Below, piece by piece: positions 33,669-45,400 of a stretch of DNA of 64,000 nt; positions within the stretch are counted from its first letter, which is position 1; the number at the start of each line of letters is the position of its first letter. The position numbers were made by a program, and so were the translations under genes. The notes under the pieces are model-generated. The model saw only the letters and a list, made by a program, of their open reading frames with translations, ran no database searches and was not told the origin of the DNA. Source of the DNA: CAZCCV01 sp964497515 (GTDB taxonomy: Bacteria; Armatimonadota; UBA5829; DTLH01); the NCBI GenBank assembly GCA_964497515.1, contig CAZCCV010000008.1:1-64000 (forward strand). Direction: 5' to 3'.

Positions 33669-36600
33669 TTGAACCTAGACTTTGCAAATCCGGCGCGATG
33701 GAGATGGGCATGTGTTGCCCTTGTGGTGTTTGTACTCGCCGCAATGGCTTCCGCTGCTCCTGCGTTGCTTCCTAATCGCCCGGCATATGTTCCAAATGAA
33801 ATGCTTGTGCGCTTTGCTCCGAATACTACGGAGACAGAACGCGATACTATTGCTTCCTCTCTTGGTGGCGTCATAGCCAGACCGATGTCACTGGCTGACT
33901 CTTATGTAGTTCAGCTGTCTCCCGGTCGCGGTGTGACTATCGATACGGCTGTCACCAGAGCACGGCAGACCGACCGGATACTCCTGGCGGAGCCAAACTA
34001 CCTCAGATATCCCCTGGATGTCGTTCCAAACGACCCGATGTGGGACAGGCTCTGGGGACTCAGAATGATCAACTGCCCCAAAGCCTGGGAGACTACCAGA
34101 GGTAGTTCGAGCGTGATTGTTGCGGTCAATGACTCTGGATTTAGTAAGACTCACCCCGATTTGGAGGGCAGGCTGCTTCAGGGCTATGACTTTGGAGATA
34201 ACGACAATGATGTGAGTCCGGACCCTGTAGTTGAAGCCGAAGGCAGTCACGGCACACATGTGGCCGGCATCGTTGGCGCTCAGGGCGGAAATGGAATTGG
34301 AGTCGTTGGTGTCTGCTGGGACAACGTAAAGATTCTGCCTGTGAAACTTGCTCGGACAGGTTTGCCCGGGATGGCTACGGACGCGGCAGTTGCCGGGCTG
34401 CAGTACGCGCTGGATCAGGGCGCCCAAGTAGTGAATATGAGTTACGGCACCTATTGGGCTAGCGAGTTCGAGCATAGCAAGATCAGACAGGTCACTTCTG
34501 CAGGACTTATCTGTGTGGCCGCTGCTGGAAACGACTATGGTAGCCCAGTGATGTATCCCGCAGCATTTGAGGAGTGTATAGCAGTCTCTGCGCTCGGTCC
34601 GACTGAGGCTATTGCATCTTACAGCAACTACGGTCCAGAGATTGATATTGCTGCTCCAGGTGGTGATGGTTTTCAAGACTCTCCGGACACTATTTGGAGT
34701 ACAGTGTGGAGCTCTGAAGGCAATGGTTATTCAGGTAATGTTGGTACTTCTATGGCTGCCCCACACGTTACTGGTGCTATCGGCCTAATTCTTTCTGCTG
34801 GGGTGCCAAGGGATCGCGTAGTTGATCAACTCTACCGTGGTGCAAGGCCACCGAAATCCGGTGTGTTAGATCCTATCAAGTACGGTCACGGAGTGCTTGA
34901 TGTTGCCGCTTCATTGAATACAGACCCGGCCATTGAAATTATCTCTCCAGGAGATGGCGAGATTCTCGATACCAACACGCCTGTGTTTAAGATCAACACA
35001 TTCCTATTGGATGTAACCGACATTCGGATTTATCTGGACTATGCGGATGCAAACAGAGATGGTATTCCCGACGACCTGACTCAGAATCTCGTCTTCGACG
35101 GTAGAAATTTAGCTGCAGACCCCAACGCTCGATGGGACGGCGCTACATCCACTCTTACGCTCATCTGGCCTCCGCTTGGTATGTCGCCTCTTGCTCCAGG
35201 AACGCATACGCTGTGTGCTATGGCTCTTCCGTCCGGTCAGGCCGATGCCGTGCCTGTTAAAGACTGGATGGTATTCTTCATTCAGCCACACGTGCTTACT
35301 GGAGGACGGCATCTGTTCTCAGTACCTTACGCATTGCCGGCAGGCACAACGCCTTACGATCTGTTTAGAACCAGCAACTTCACATTGGCAAGGTTCATCC
35401 CGGAGCGTTCATCTTATGCCAAGATCAACTATCCTGGCGAGGCCAACGATATGCTGGCTTGGAATGGCGAAGGTGTGCATCCGGAGGGTGAGAACATCAA
35501 CACCCCGCCTGCAGGACTCGGTTTCTGGGTAGAGACATTCATTGATATGCCAATTGCCATCGACGGCGTTGAAGATAGAAGTCGAGCGTATCATATAACA
35601 GTGACCCGCGGTTCAAGCGGCTGGAATATGATCGGCAATCCGTTCCCGTTCCCTGTTCCGTGGGAAAGCGTTAAGGTTATGTATAGAGGCAGAACTCTCG
35701 CGCTTAAGGATGCCATAGATGAGGGATGGATCCGCCCGTCCTTGTATCGTTATACCAAGAACGGATACACGTTCCAGACTCCACCTGAGGCTGTTCTCAT
35801 TCCGTGGGAAGGTCAATGGGTTAGGATTCTGCCGAACAATCCTGAGAGGGCGAACGACTCTATGGTGTTGATTGTACCACCGATAGAATCCGGTGAGATA
35901 ATAGAGACTCCCAGGAGCCGAGCTGCCGCCTCCGATGACTCGTGGAGATTGCGACTGCAGGCAGTGTCTGGTGGCGCAATCGATGCCACAAGCGTGGTCG
36001 GAGTAGATAGCCGTGCCGCCGACGGATTCGACAAGTTGGATGTCGAGAAGCCGCCTATGTTGACAAATGATGTGGAGCTTGCTTTTGTGCATCAGGACTG
36101 GGGAGTCGCCTCAGGTCGATATGCTAGCGATGTAAGAAACAGCATCGGCACAGGCAAAACCTGGAACTTCGAAGTCAGCACCGATATGCCCAACAAGGAC
36201 ATTACGCTCTCTTGGCCGGATATCGCGGTAGCTCCGAAGAAGTATGACTTTGTCATTGAAGATGCAGATAGCGGTTCGCGCACATATATGCGCACACGCA
36301 GTTCGTATACATTCAACTCAGGTGCAAATGCTGGATCGAGACGGTTTAGTCTATACGTAGAGCCTGCATCGAATGCGCCTTTGATGATCAGCAGCATCAC
36401 GGTCTCTCCTACCAGAGGAGGAACTGTGGGGATTAACTACACGATATCCAGAGATGCCCGTATCGAGGTCAGTGTTCTCGACAGCCGCAGCAAGGTAGTT
36501 AAGCGGCTGGATGGAAACACTACGAGGGCGGCTGGGCTAAACACTGTCCTTTGGGACTGCACCGCCGGAAATGGCGAGAAGGTTCCCGGAGGATTGTATC

Positions 36601-36671
36601 TGGCGCAGATCGTGGCCACGGGTCCGGACGGTGAGGTAGTGAAGTCCGTCAGACCGATTCTGGTGCGATGA
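33669..36671 (+). CDS. Exported S8 subtilisin-like serine protease with C-terminal surface module
   Basis: 1000 residues. Signal peptide (about 1-30, ending ASAAP), inhibitor-like propeptide (about 35-110), then an S8 catalytic domain with the triad D155 (VNDSG), H194 (HGTHVAG) and S361 (GTSMAAPHV); the oxyanion Asn is in AAGND. After residue ~410 come beta-rich regions: a two-part module with GWNMIGNPF at 651, a segment containing GVDSRAADG, and a final FlgD-like Ig fold ending in PDGEVVKSVRPILVR. The last ~320 residues closely resemble those of the next protein. TTG at 33669 has GGAGG at 33653-33657. It probably processes surface proteins encoded beside it; that is inference. Confidence 0.88.
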   Translation: MNLDFANPARWRWACVALVVFVLAAMASAAPALLPNRPAYVPNEMLVRFAPNTTETERDTIASSLGGVIARPMSLADSYVVQLSPGRGVTIDTAVTRARQTDRILLAEPNYLRYPLDVVPNDPMWDRLWGLRMINCPKAWETTRGSSSVIVAVNDSGFSKTHPDLEGRLLQGYDFGDNDNDVSPDPVVEAEGSHGTHVAGIVGAQGGNGIGVVGVCWDNVKILPVKLARTGLPGMATDAAVAGLQYALDQGAQVVNMSYGTYWASEFEHSKIRQVTSAGLICVAAAGNDYGSPVMYPAAFEECIAVSALGPTEAIASYSNYGPEIDIAAPGGDGFQDSPDTIWSTVWSSEGNGYSGNVGTSMAAPHVTGAIGLILSAGVPRDRVVDQLYRGARPPKSGVLDPIKYGHGVLDVAASLNTDPAIEIISPGDGEILDTNTPVFKINTFLLDVTDIRIYLDYADANRDGIPDDLTQNLVFDGRNLAADPNARWDGATSTLTLIWPPLGMSPLAPGTHTLCAMALPSGQADAVPVKDWMVFFIQPHVLTGGRHLFSVPYALPAGTTPYDLFRTSNFTLARFIPERSSYAKINYPGEANDMLAWNGEGVHPEGENINTPPAGLGFWVETFIDMPIAIDGVEDRSRAYHITVTRGSSGWNMIGNPFPFPVPWESVKVMYRGRTLALKDAIDEGWIRPSLYRYTKNGYTFQTPPEAVLIPWEGQWVRILPNNPERANDSMVLIVPPIESGEIIETPRSRAAASDDSWRLRLQAVSGGAIDATSVVGVDSRAADGFDKLDVEKPPMLTNDVELAFVHQDWGVASGRYASDVRNSIGTGKTWNFEVSTDMPNKDITLSWPDIAVAPKKYDFVIEDADSGSRTYMRTRSSYTFNSGANAGSRRFSLYVEPASNAPLMISSITVSPTRGGTVGINYTISRDARIEVSVLDSRSKVVKRLDGNTTRAAGLNTVLWDCTAGNGEKVPGGLYLAQIVATGPDGEVVKSVRPILVR

Positions 36672-36688
36672 TGGGGGATAGATCCACT

Positions 36689-39406
36689 ATGAAACGTTTA
36701 GTAGTAAGACTTAGTCTGTTGCTCTTCGGCATTGCTCTCTTCGTGCCGTCGACGAGCGCTCTGTGCCAGGATCAGCCGAGTGGCCCGATGACGTGGACCT
36801 TCAACGATTACCTGCAGATTGATATGGGAATCTCTGGGGATGCTTGGGTTGATGAGCCTTCGCCACCAGCTATGAGAGATAGGACGGGGCGCTGGGGTGT
36901 ATGGACTAAGAAGGGTGACCCTGAAATCGCTGAAGACGACAATATTCCGATCATAGACTGCTCACCTGCTGACGGAGGTCCCGGGTGGCACTGGGGCTAC
37001 ACCACAGTGCGGATTGACGGCAAGAGCGAAGTGTTTGGAGACACATCCCGAGGAGGATGGATACTTCCACCGTATTACAGCTCTCCGGAAATTGGCAACT
37101 ACGTGGGAAACCCGCCAGGAACATTCCACAGCGGTTACTATCTTAACAGCGAATGGATGTTTTCTGAGAGCAGAGTATTCGTTCAATTCCGAATGGTGAT
37201 CATCAGAGACCAGGTTCGGTTCGAAGTGTTTTTGAGAAATGACGATTCTCAGTCGCACAATGTTGGACTGCGGCACTGCGCTGATGCGACCACTTGGTCC
37301 ATTGTCGATGGTCCGTCGTACCCTTACATTCCGGGCTACGGAATCGTTCAGCACGAGATCAGCCTGACTGGAAACGAAATACCACCGTATTTCGAGATGT
37401 ACAATGATCCTAAAGAGCCGTTGATTGCTCTTCGCAATACCCTTGCTTTGGAGGACGCCACTCCTCCCGACAGAATCGCAATTGGTTGGTTCTTGAGATT
37501 GCAGGCAAACGATTGGGATTACACCCCAATTCCCGACGCTCCGGTTCCGGATCACGCTTGGGCGCTGTGGTGGAACCCAGTTCTGTTGAATCCCGGCGAA
37601 TCCAAGACCATTGTCACATACTTTGGTATGGCTGCTGCGACCAGTTCGTGGACATCGAATCGCGAAGGCTCGACATCGGTGAAAGAGCCGGATCCGTACT
37701 GTGTAGCGGTGCAAGGGCCGCGTGCTCTTACACTCAACTACAGCGCGAGTCAGCCATACAACAACAGGCTTATAACTAACCCATTCAAAATCAAGGCATA
37801 TGTTTATAACCTGTACAACGACACTAGCCTGAGGAACATCTCTGCTCACCTCACGCTTTCGCCGGGGCTGGAGCTAGTCTCATCAAGCGCTGTGCGTGAA
37901 GTGGCTAGTATCGGGCCAGAAAAAGAGTGTCCACCTATGGAGTGGGATGTCAGAGCCGATGGCACTCGCTCAGGTGAACTTGAATACTGGGTATCGGTAA
38001 GTGGAACTCCTGGGCCGCAGAAGACAATCAAGCGATCCATAATTGTTCCAGCTACTGGTACCACTAACATAGAGCGCGGCTGGCAGATGATTTCTGTCCC
38101 ATTCAAATTCAGCGACACTCGCATTGGTGAGTCGCTGGATCTTACTCCGGACACATTCCGCGCGCTCACGTGGGATCCGCAGTCCATAGACTACGAGGAC
38201 GTCCTGGCTACCAAGCCCGGAAGTGGCTTGTGGTTGGAGTCTTCTGTGGACAAAGGACTCGGTATTATTGCGACCGATGGTATGCCGCTGGCTGGCGATG
38301 AGACATACTCCATTGAACTCTACACAGGCTGGAACCAGTTTGGTAACCCGTTTGTGTTTGCCACCTCTTGGGGCAAGGTCAAGATTCTCGGAGATGCTGG
38401 AGTCGGCCCAGTCAGTATTGATGAAGCAGTACGCCGCAACTGGATCCGCCGCACCATTTTCTGGTGGGATAAAGGTCTGGGTGAATACGAGTGGTCGAGC
38501 GATCCGATGATCGATCTTGAACCCTGGAGAGGCTACTGGATCAAGGCTCTCAGACCCTGCAGAATGATAATCCCGCCCGTAGAACAGGTCGGCGGTAAGA
38601 TACTGGGCGAGGCCACCAGAAAGAGATCCGTTGCTACGGCTGATAGTGATTCTTTGAAGAACGCTGGCGATGGCTGGAGATTGAATCTCGTTGCCAGAGC
38701 TGGAACGGCTGTGGACTCAAAGAGTGTTCTCGGTGTCGATAGTAGAGCAGCCGATGGTTACGATGAGATAGACATCGAAAGACCGCCATCACCGGGCAAT
38801 TCCGTTGCGATTGCCTTTACACATAGCGACTGGGGTGTAAATAGCGGACGTTACGTATCCGATATTCGCAGCTCAGCAACCGGACCACAGTCCTGGGACT
38901 TTGATGTCTCAACAGATATAACTAATGCCGATGTGGTCTTGACGTGGCCTAACGTCACCGACGTTCCGAAGGCTCTGGATCTTAAGCTGGTGGATGTCGA
39001 AAGTGGCGTTACCAAGTATATGCGCACTACGAGTTCCTACCGCTTCAACAGTGGGGAGGGTGGCAACCATCGGTTCAGACTGGTGGCAGAGCCTCGAACA
39101 GCAGGAAAGCTGCTGATCACGGGCATTATGGTCAACACCTCTCGTGCTATCGGAGGAGCATCGATTTCCTATAGCCTTTCTGCCGAATCGACTGCCGATG
39201 TAGTCATTAAGGGCGCTTCCGGCAAGGTTGTCCGGAGCTTGGCAAAAGGCAAAGTTACAACCAGGGGAATCAACAGCCTGTCGTGGAACTACCGCGACGA
39301 GGTCGGTGATCCCGTTCCCGCAGGAAGCTACCTGATAGAGGTAGTAGCGACGACTCCGGACGGTGAGGTTGCTAAGTCGATCAGACCGTTCCTCGTCGCC
39401 AGGTAA
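36689..39406 (+). CDS. Large exported protein with the same C-terminal module as the S8 protease
   Basis: 905 residues from ATG 36689, which follows GGGGGA and gives a clean signal peptide (cleavage near SALCQD). An in-frame ATG at 36668 overlaps the protease stop. Residues about 30-330 are a beta-rich domain I cannot assign; about 340-450 resembles an Ig-like CARDB-type fold. Then come the two-part module (RGWQMISVPF, and GWNQFGNPF at 547 with WRGYW), the GVDSRAADG segment, and a terminal FlgD-like fold ending PDGEVAKSIRPFLVAR. No catalytic motif is seen. It is likely a surface or extracellular structural protein co-expressed with the protease. Confidence 0.7.
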   Translation: MKRLVVRLSLLLFGIALFVPSTSALCQDQPSGPMTWTFNDYLQIDMGISGDAWVDEPSPPAMRDRTGRWGVWTKKGDPEIAEDDNIPIIDCSPADGGPGWHWGYTTVRIDGKSEVFGDTSRGGWILPPYYSSPEIGNYVGNPPGTFHSGYYLNSEWMFSESRVFVQFRMVIIRDQVRFEVFLRNDDSQSHNVGLRHCADATTWSIVDGPSYPYIPGYGIVQHEISLTGNEIPPYFEMYNDPKEPLIALRNTLALEDATPPDRIAIGWFLRLQANDWDYTPIPDAPVPDHAWALWWNPVLLNPGESKTIVTYFGMAAATSSWTSNREGSTSVKEPDPYCVAVQGPRALTLNYSASQPYNNRLITNPFKIKAYVYNLYNDTSLRNISAHLTLSPGLELVSSSAVREVASIGPEKECPPMEWDVRADGTRSGELEYWVSVSGTPGPQKTIKRSIIVPATGTTNIERGWQMISVPFKFSDTRIGESLDLTPDTFRALTWDPQSIDYEDVLATKPGSGLWLESSVDKGLGIIATDGMPLAGDETYSIELYTGWNQFGNPFVFATSWGKVKILGDAGVGPVSIDEAVRRNWIRRTIFWWDKGLGEYEWSSDPMIDLEPWRGYWIKALRPCRMIIPPVEQVGGKILGEATRKRSVATADSDSLKNAGDGWRLNLVARAGTAVDSKSVLGVDSRAADGYDEIDIERPPSPGNSVAIAFTHSDWGVNSGRYVSDIRSSATGPQSWDFDVSTDITNADVVLTWPNVTDVPKALDLKLVDVESGVTKYMRTTSSYRFNSGEGGNHRFRLVAEPRTAGKLLITGIMVNTSRAIGGASISYSLSAESTADVVIKGASGKVVRSLAKGKVTTRGINSLSWNYRDEVGDPVPAGSYLIEVVATTPDGEVAKSIRPFLVAR

Positions 39407-39471
39407 CCAGGTCGATAGTTTTGAAGAGCTTTAGACTATTAGATACGATACGCTGGAAGGAAGATTCTCAT

Positions 39472-42400
39472 ATGATAGGAGTTTGCAGGCGACTATCTCT
39501 TGCATTGTTACTCGTAATTGTGGCTTTGGCTCCTGCCTATGCACAATTGGGTGACGGTGAAACGAGCCCGCTGCACCCCACGGCAAACTCGGTCCATAAC
39601 CTGAGTGTAACCTGGGGAGGCGATAACCCTCCCGATACAGAACCGTGGCCGACTGAGGAGCTGGGCATAAACCGTTTGTATACCGACTCGCCTTGGAAGA
39701 AGAATCCCAACTATTACTTCTTGCAGCCGGATCCAGACGGAACGATATACAATGAACCGCATCAGACAGTTGATGTAATAGAGAACGAATACTGCGTGGT
39801 CAAAGCCGATGGAAGTATCGTTCTCTCGCGACCTGCTGTGGGGATTAAGGGTGTTTGGGCCGATCGTTGGCAGAGAAAGAACCTTTGGCACGACGATACT
39901 TTCACTCCGGGCGATACTATTACATTTAGTGACCCGTCACGTGTCCGCCCGGATCAGGTAGTATTCGTCTCATACTATGTGCCCGGAAGGTCTATGGTAC
40001 TGCTCGACAGGCATCCGCTTCCGAGTGAGATTACTGTATACCGTTATCCAGCAGAGCCGGGCTTTGGCACGATTGCAATCAACCCGGAGATCATCAAGTT
40101 GGATCCGGACACTGGCAATTTGCGCAACAACGGTGACCCCTGGAATAACCTCTTGGGTATTTGGGATAACGAAGCGCTCAAGGGGATGAGTATACTCGAT
40201 AGAGTTGACCGTGTGACTGGTCTCTGTTATCTCAGCAGGTCTGTTCCAAGCACCACCAGATACGTATATGTTGCCGTTTCGACGTATGCAATTGACTACG
40301 TTGATATGCTCGACGGAACAGGTCCCGACCTCCCGGCGGATTACGATCCGGACACGGGGGAGGTCGTTCTAAAGACGTCGGCTGCAGCCGATGGTCAGGA
40401 TGTTCTCGTAACGTACCGTCCTCTTGGTAGAACCAAGATCACTATGGCACTTGTGCCGATCGTTGATGTTTCGGGCGTATACACCTCGAAAGAGAACGAC
40501 ACCAACTACCTGGGGCAACCGCAGTTCGATGCTGCTACCGGCCGAATCACGCTTGGAAGAGCCCTTCCGTGGAATACGAGAAGCGTTTACGTAGAATATG
40601 ATGCTGTGGATATGGAAGACGTCACTCCCGAAAAGACATGGAGCTGGCGTGAGGGCGATCACGCACATCCAATAGTGCGTGAGAGTGACGATCTGAATCA
40701 GCGTTACTGCACGTTGCAGCCCGATCCAACATCTACTATGTCTGCAACATCCTCGCACCCTGGGCTGTACCACGGTGTGGGTGAAAAGTTAACGGAATCC
40801 AGTATTCCGAGAATAGAACCGTCCAAGACCGCGCTCGCCAATCTAATATCCGGGCGCCTTGTATCACAGGGCTGGATTCCGCAGCACGAAGCTGACGAAG
40901 ATAACGAGATTCCAGCGCAGCCTTACGATATTATTGTGACCAGCCGTGAGCCAGTGCTAATAGCCGAAGTATGGGTGGCTGACGAAGAAGGTGAGGTCAC
41001 CAACTGGGGTGGTTCGTGTGACGTTGCTATGGAACTCAACAGTGGTCAATATGTGATCATTGTCGATCCTGACAATGCATTGCCGGAAGGCGCTCGAATA
41101 TTGTCAGTCAGCTATTACACTGCTGGCAAATATTACGTATTTGGCTATGGGCCTGCGCCAATGCCGGCCACGGTTCATGCAATCAATCTAAATGGCTATG
41201 CACAGGCTCGATCCAACCTGCTCAGAATTAATCCACGACTGCTCGATATGGATGAGGATACGGCAGGATGGAGAGCCAAAGCACTCTCGCAGGATATCAC
41301 TGAAGGTTACAACATCCTGGGGATTTTCGACAACCTGCAGTTGCAGGGTTGGAACTACTGGACTCCTGGTCCCGGTATGGTAGAGGGAGACGCCAGTGGT
41401 GCCGCGGTTCTGAAGCTGAACACAGTCCCACATACTACCGTAAACACCCTCTACATCAAGGTATCAACGTATGCGGTGGACTCAGTTGTTGAGCTCAATG
41501 ATCCAACTGAGAACAACCTCTATCCGGGGCGATTCACAGATGATCTTCCGGATGGCGCAATGTGGGCTGAGGGCAATGATGGCCACGAAACGGCTTTCTA
41601 TGAGCCGGATGTTGTCGTGTCGTATCCGATGAGGGGTGACGAGGATCCTGAGTACTTGCATTTGGTCAAGGTACACCTGCGTGAACCACTCTCCACAGAT
41701 GGTGCTCAGGTTAGAATGACCCACCGAGCTCTGAGCCAGTCAAGTATTACACCTGCTCGCGGGCCGGTTATGGCTTGTCCAGTACTGACTATTACTGAAT
41801 TTGATGATAACGGCGCACCTATAGATCGTGAACTGAATGATCTTCTTCAGAACGATCCTCCGGTATTCAATCTGGCACTTGAAGCTGAGGATCCTAACGA
41901 GTTGTTCCAGCACGGAACACGTATGCTGAAGGAAATCAAATATCACGCTATGCCGTGTATTATGGGTCTCTATACGCACGCTACGTGGGCGGAGGGGCTC
42001 CGACGTTTCGGTGATGTGACAGACGACCACCGAAATGTTCAGCCTATGTATCTGGCAGAACCAGGCCTTTACCGATTGGCTGTTAGTGCCGGTCTCAACA
42101 TGTTCAATCGCAAGCAGCAGCCGCGATACGATCTATTCGATGCCAGCGACATCTGTCTGTTGCGCGATCCACGTGGTAACCCGATGGATGTGGCGCCACT
42201 ATTGGTTGCCGAAATGGACGGTTCTGCAGCAGAGAGATCGTGGAGTTATGTTGCGGCCACTCACCCAGAACCGGTTGGCCAAGAGCCAATAATATCCACA
42301 GCCGGTCCTGTTACCGCTACGGTTCACGACAGTGAACCTAGTGGTGGAGTAAGCTGGGCTGGCCAGATGATGGGACGCGACTATCTTACCAACTATCCAG

Positions 42401-45400
42401 GAGAGGGATGGCCTATCCAGTTTACCGGCCCCGACCCGCTGATTGCTGTCAGCCCGTCTCCGATCGTCCCACTCGCTATGACGCCGGACGATGGCTCATC
42501 GAGCACTACGTTTGACTTTAGAGTAAGATACTGGAACCTTGACAACCTGCCGCCGAAACCGTGGATGCCTGCCTGGTGCGACGAGTTCGACCCGTCCGCA
42601 GGCAGACCGCAGGTAAGAGAGACCGGCGTTGTCCTCTATCTTGACTTGGCGGACGTCTTCGACCTGGGGCAGGAGCATAGACACGAAAGTTATCGACCTC
42701 ACTTCATGAGGAAGGAAAACCCTGCGGACGAGGACTACGCTGGCGGTGTGACATATTTGTACAGATTGCAGCCCGCTGCCTCACCGTGGATAAATGGCAT
42801 GAACCTCCAGATTCCTTCTGGATGGAACGGCAACGACTATATTTCTCTGATGATAGGCAACTATCATTACTTCTTCGCGTGCTCAGACGACTCGTTGACA
42901 TTTGAAAACGATACAGACTACGCGCTGTACTTCCAGTACTTCGGCGACACTGATGACCCGTGGACTGAATGGGGCAACGTGACACCGTTGTACAGGGCAC
43001 CGTATCGATCCAGCACCGGGCTCGACCCACACCTGCCGCGAAACGTAATAGACGAAGAGGGGCGGCCGTTTATGCCGAGAAATCTCGGTCGGCGCTACAG
43101 CTCCTTCGGTGACGAGGTAGACGAGCCTCGTGACTGGCAGCTTTATGTAGACCGGTACGACCGTGTTCCGGGTCACTTTGAGATTCTTAACGAACTCCAG
43201 TACCCGTGGAAGTCAACGGAACATCCACAGGTCTCTCTAGCGCTCTCAGGATACGGAGTATCGCCGGTCGAAGGCTATGGCAGATTCTATGGGACAATAA
43301 GCCCGTTCTATCGAATGGCTAATCCGGCCATTGAAACCGCTTGGGACGAAGATGGCTTCGGTCTGATGGGAACCCGAACTGAAACTACGGGTGCAACCAA
43401 CTCAACGATGCTTACCTTCAACGTGAAGTTCTATCAGCGAGACAGCCGCGCACCACTTTGGATCAAGACCTTTGTTGGCGGATCTGCGCTGAAGGTTATT
43501 GATCCGCAGCAGGCAATGAAGCCGGAGAATGGCGGTTTTGTTGGTTACACAATGCAGCCGAGCGCTGTTCAGAGTACTCCCGGACAGAGCCAGAAGGCTC
43601 CGTACAACTACCGCTTAGGTGTGGATTACGAAGTCAAAATGCAGCTTCCGTCCGGACCACATACGTATTACTTCATGGCATACGACGGTATTGCAACTGC
43701 CATTTGGCCTGCCAGACCTGAAAACTGGCAGTATGGTGGTATGACATATGGCGATATCTGGATTCCTGATAGTGTAGGAGATTGTCCGGAGGGATACGAC
43801 AACAACTACTGCCCGGGTCCGTATATCAATACACCCTGCATACTCTCTGATTCCAGTGTAAACCCTGCTACTGGCATAGAGGGTCAGCAGTATGTATTCC
43901 GTGTGCTCTATACAGATAAGGACTCCATTGATGAGTCTCTGTTCGAGCCCGATCCGAGCCTGCCGAAGGGTCAGCGTCCGTATAAGGCAAAAATCTATAT
44001 CGACACTGGCACCGAGAAAGGCATTCTTGCCTTTGATATGCACAAGGAAGATCCTTTCGACAACGACTACACCGACGGTGTATGGTATGTGCTTAACACT
44101 GCCTCGCTTGAGGACTTCTCGCTGGCCAAGGGTGTGCGAAAGTATCGATTCGAGTTCACGGACGATTGGGGACGGGTCACTGATCTGAACGACGTCGTCA
44201 GGGGCGAGACTACTTACTATCCGTCCTCAGGTGGTTGGATTGATGGTCCCGTCATTGGAACTCAAACAAAGCCTACCCTGCGGTTTGGCAAAGCAGATTC
44301 GCTCGACGGTACTGCGAACAGTGCTACAATGTGGCGCTTCACCGTTGAGTATAAGGATATCAACAACGATCCGCCGAAGTTCGTTACTCTCTACATTGGT
44401 AGTCTAAACGAGGATGGCCAGTCCATAACTTGGGATAGTGGTCACCATATGACACAGTCCAATCCTGGAGATAAGACTTACTACGACGGAGCAGAGTTCT
44501 TCTTCGAGACTCGATTGCCTGGAGCCGACAATGTTGGTGACCTAGCGCTAACATACTACTATGCGTTCGAGGCTTCCGACGGAGTCAACCTGGCAACTTG
44601 GGTGCCGGAGGATTACCCGGATGTCAACGCTCGCTCAGAGTCTGCCGGATGCTTGTTGAAGGATCCGCTGACTACAGATGATTACACAGTCTATCAGTCG
44701 ACAAAGGTTGCTCTTGTTGGAACGCTTCAGAATCAGCCGACCAATGCCGGTATACTGACCGATCCAGTGGCGCATCTCTACTTGAGAGGCGATATGAGCC
44801 GACCGGTCACACTCTGCCGCGAAGACACTTATGTCGTCAAGGGATACAGTTTAGGCAGTCCAACCTCCTGCACACGACTTGACGCGGTAGATGCTGCCTT
44901 CGCTCCGCCGATGACAGAGATTGAAGGTGTCTATATTAATCCGGATCTTTCAGGAGAAGACTACTACCATCTCGACGACGGAACATCCGGAGTCTATGCT
45001 GGTGGAGCAATCACTCTTGCCAGGCCACTTCCACACGGAACAACCTGGGTATGGATCGAGTACAAGCATACGAGAGAACATAGATATGCCGTAGATGGCA
45101 CTCTAGTTGATCCCAAGGACAGATTCGTGGCCTATCGAACAACTCCGATAGATCCGAATAATGCTCCGGAAATCCACGAGGTTGTTCAGGTGTTTGGTGC
45201 TGCAACTGACTACTTCAATGCTCCTGATGGAACCCCTGGGTCCTACGATCCTGCTACGGGTATCATCCAGTTGCAGCAGCCAGTTGTTGCCGGTGACGAA
45301 GACCTTACAATCGTCTATCGGCTGCCAGTCTACACACTGAACAAATGGACTGGTCAGTTCACATTTGACAAGGTTCAGGATCCGAGGGATCTGTTCAGAG

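Noticed and set aside
33669..36671. Lantibiotic or cyanobactin maturation by the S8 protease
   Set aside because: No small precursor peptide or modification enzyme is nearby, and the protease has a surface-type C-terminus.
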